Shown here in pieces: positions 62,084-64,000 of a stretch of 64,000 bases of DNA (its first letter is position 1; the number at the start of each line of letters is the position of its first letter). Source of the stretch: Anagrus nilaparvatae (Eukaryota > Arthropoda > Insecta > Hymenoptera > Mymaridae); the NCBI GenBank assembly GCA_022575985.1, contig JAKSXM010000147.1:18138001-18202000 (forward strand), written 5' to 3'. Below the pieces are notes generated by a model. It had not been told where the DNA came from, did not search any database, and was given only the letters and a program-made list of their open reading frames with translations. The position numbers and the translations under genes were made by a program.

Positions 62084-63204
62084 TTTATGTCTTTGTGCAG
62101 AAGTTTAACCAGCGGAATTTTTAATTCGGCTACATTATTAATAAAACGTGAGTACCATCCTACCATGCCTAAGAATCGGCGTAATTCTTTTATATTAGTC
62201 GGCGCAGGATATTCTAAGACCGGTCTGATTTTCTCTTTATCAGGGCGCAAACCCTCGGGGTCTAGAATGAATCCTAAATATACGACTTCTGAGCATCCAA
62301 AATCACATTTATCTGGATTTATTGATAAGCCTGCGTCGATTAGCTTTTTGAAGACTATTCTTAAATATTTTAGATGATCTTGAAAGTCTTCAGTGGCTAT
62401 TATTATATCGTCTTGATACGTTAAGACGAAGGGCTCGAGATCCGGCGTTATTATCTTATCCATCAGCCTTTGAAAGGTTTTTGGCCCATCTGTGACTCCA
62501 AAAGGTATTTTTGTAAATTGCATTAGGCCAAGTCCTGGTAGTGCGAACGCCGTGTATGGCTTAGAATCGTCTTCTAACGGAACTTGTAAAAAAGCTTTAC
62601 TAAGGTCGATTTTTGATAAATATTTCGCTCTTCTGAGCTTACCTAAGGCCGAGTCGAGATTAGGGAGGGGGTAGGCGTCTTTTTCAGTGACTTTGTTGAC
62701 GTCACGATAGTCCACGCATAAACGATAGGTGTCGTTGCGTGGCACCATAACTGGAGCGCTACACCACGAGCTTTTTGAATACTCAATTATCCCTAACTTA
62801 AGCCACTTTTTAGCTTCTTCTATGGCGAGATTCAAGATTTTTGGCGACATTCTTCTTAATTTATGTCTTACTGGAGTGGCATCTGGTCTGACCCTGATTT
62901 TGTGCTTAATTAGATGTGTTCTTCTATGGGGCTGTGGCTGTGGGGGCAGGCATTCTTTTACCACTTGCATAATTATGTCCTTTTGTGACGCCGAAATTTC
63001 TTCGATTCCCGCGCACTCTACGTAGAGCTGTGGATCATTTTTACTTTTATGCGCGTTAAATTTATGCCATTGTTCGCTGCCGTGCCTTCGCCTCCATTCG
63101 CCTGCACATGCGCATATTTCTAGGCCAAAAGCTTTCTCAAAATCTACGCCCAACACCATGCAGTATTGCATGTTTTCTGAAACTTTCAGGTTCCGCTTGT
63201 CCAT
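62029..63204 (-). pseudogene. Gypsy reverse transcriptase, with the end of protease
   Basis: The frame begins with the protease C-terminal part (MVLGVDFEKAFGLEI) and runs through the polymerase: KHKIRVRPDATPVRHKLRR, WLKLGIIEYSKSSW, RLCVDYRDVNKVT, LSKIDLSKAFLQV (catalytic Asp), FTKIPFGVTDGPKTFQRLM, LTYQDDIIIA (catalytic Asp pair, YQDD variant), and LGFILDPEGLRPDKEKI. It leaves frame at a run of six G near 62063, after IKWSWG. The run is a likely slip site, either a real mutation or a sequencing error. Apart from the two frame changes the domain is undamaged. Confidence 0.9.
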
Positions 63205-64000
63205 CTACGTCGAACCATACTTTCAGGACTTGGTTAACCGGGGAGATATTTCCCGTGGCGTCAATTAATGCTGACCCAATTGGCTTTAACCTGTCTTTGA
63301 ATTTTTCTGCGTATTTAGGACCTAAGTAGGAAGCCATAGAACCTGAATCACAAAGAGCTTTCATATTTATGCCGGCTATATTTATGTCGAAGAAAAGTCG
63401 GTTATCGACGTGAGAAGCGTCGCAATTTTTCGTGTTTTCTAATATATTTTCGGCTAATTCAGAGATTTCTTGTGAATTTTTCTGATTTTCGGTTAAGTTT
63501 TCGTTTTTATTGTTTTTGTTGCTTTTTGAGTCGTTTGTAGCAAACGCCTCGACAGGTTCGCGTCCTTGGGCAAGGCTGACTATATATTGAGTAGCTACTG
63601 GGCAGGTACAGTTGATGTACCTGACGCCGAGTTTGCCACAGAGCAAGCAAATATCCCGTTTATTTAACTGTGGACATTGCAGAGTTCTGTGGTTCGTGTC
63701 TTGGCACATAACGCAATGAGCAGGGAATCGCGGCTTATTGAATTTGGGTCGTCGCGCATTATTTTGTGAATTTTGTGAATTATTCACATTATTGTTATTT
63801 TGCGATCTTGAGAATTGCATACTTGGAATTGAACCTTGATTCTCATTTGTGCAAAATAACTTGGGTCCGCAAACGTATGAGGAAACCATGGGTAGGGCGG
63901 AGGAGCCATAGGCTGAGTTTGCCGTGGAGGCTGTGATCTAGGCTGCTGCTGTTGACCCACGCGCTGTTGCTGAGTCTGACGTTGCTGCTGAGATCCTTGC
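63137..64000 (-). pseudogene. Gypsy Gag C-terminus and protease
   Basis: Between 64000 and about 63824 one frame reads a Gln/Pro-rich Gag segment (QPMAPPPYPWFPHTFADPSYF). A frame change then leads into the frame open at 63889-63137, with an Asn/Ser/Gln-rich stretch, Cys-His motifs (CVMCQDTNHRTLQC and CLLCGKLGVRYINC), an Asn/Glu-rich linker, and the aspartic protease site KALCDSGSMASYLG. The protease is finished in the next frame (62029-63204), so a second frame change lies near 63195. The first Cys-His motif fits C-X2-C-X4-H-X4-C; the second lacks the His at the usual place. The element continues beyond the window. Confidence 0.82.

Larger units (their letters stand above)
61019..64000 (-). 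mobile_element. Ty3/gypsy LTR retrotransposon, internal part, running off the window
   Basis: Gag C-terminus, protease, reverse transcriptase, RNase H and the start of integrase lie in the usual gypsy order on the minus strand, in three overlapping frames. Integrase is cut at 61022 by a non-LTR insertion. Probable 3' LTR at 57917-58281; the 5' part lies beyond 64000. Confidence 0.88.

Overview
The window is AT-rich eukaryotic DNA made almost entirely of transposable elements nested in one another. No intact single-copy host gene, operon, ribosome binding site or CRISPR array was seen. The element set (R1-clade and Jockey/CR1-like non-LTR elements, Ty1/copia, Ty3/gypsy and BEL/Pao LTR elements, a Penelope-like fragment, Helitrons, piggyBac-type and CAC-ended foldback DNA elements, a GGTTATGGGCCCAGTC primer-binding site as in insect copia) points to an arthropod, most likely an insect. 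I cannot name the species from sequence alone.

Layout. 1-900: spacer with a 60-bp direct repeat and, on the minus strand at about 199-280, a sequence with every element of a hammerhead ribozyme core. 914-3500: a minus-strand non-LTR fragment split by a 1.06-kb CACTG-ended element that carries a tRNA-like relic. 3505-6622: two palindromic elements, the second holding a dead non-LTR tail. 6625-9010: a 322-bp satellite. 9085-14184: a 2-kb inverted-repeat element, a Penelope-like GIY-YIG remnant, a 141-bp tandem repeat and gene-free spacer. 14189-14537: a TTAA-flanked piggyBac-type MITE.

14795-42321 is one copia element swollen to about 27.5 kb. Its gag gene encoded a poly-Asn tract from an (AAT)n microsatellite. 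Three R1-clade elements sit in that microsatellite: an internally deleted copy (A1, minus), a seemingly complete copy (A2, minus, both ORFs open) and a diverged element (B, plus) itself broken by a 2-kb foldback transposon. A unit of about 3.88 kb, running from the 3' end of B through copia gag, protease, integrase and reverse transcriptase, is then present three times in tandem. Shared and private mutations let the order of events be read.

42322-46070 is spacer with a 333-bp duplication. 46070-55321 is a mosaic: non-LTR reverse transcriptase pieces, two Helitron fragments in opposite orientation, a 5'-truncated R1-clade copy (A3) with a 16-bp target duplication, a Helitron-type 3' hairpin, and an LTR-like promoter with a four-pentamer heat-shock element. 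55322-57345 holds a BEL/Pao remnant and a foldback element with a second foldback inside it. 57917-64000 is a minus-strand Ty3/gypsy element running off the window end, cut by a non-LTR element of the Jockey/CR1-like type.

Almost all coding sequences are broken by stops, frameshifts or insertions. A2 is the only element here that looks potentially functional.
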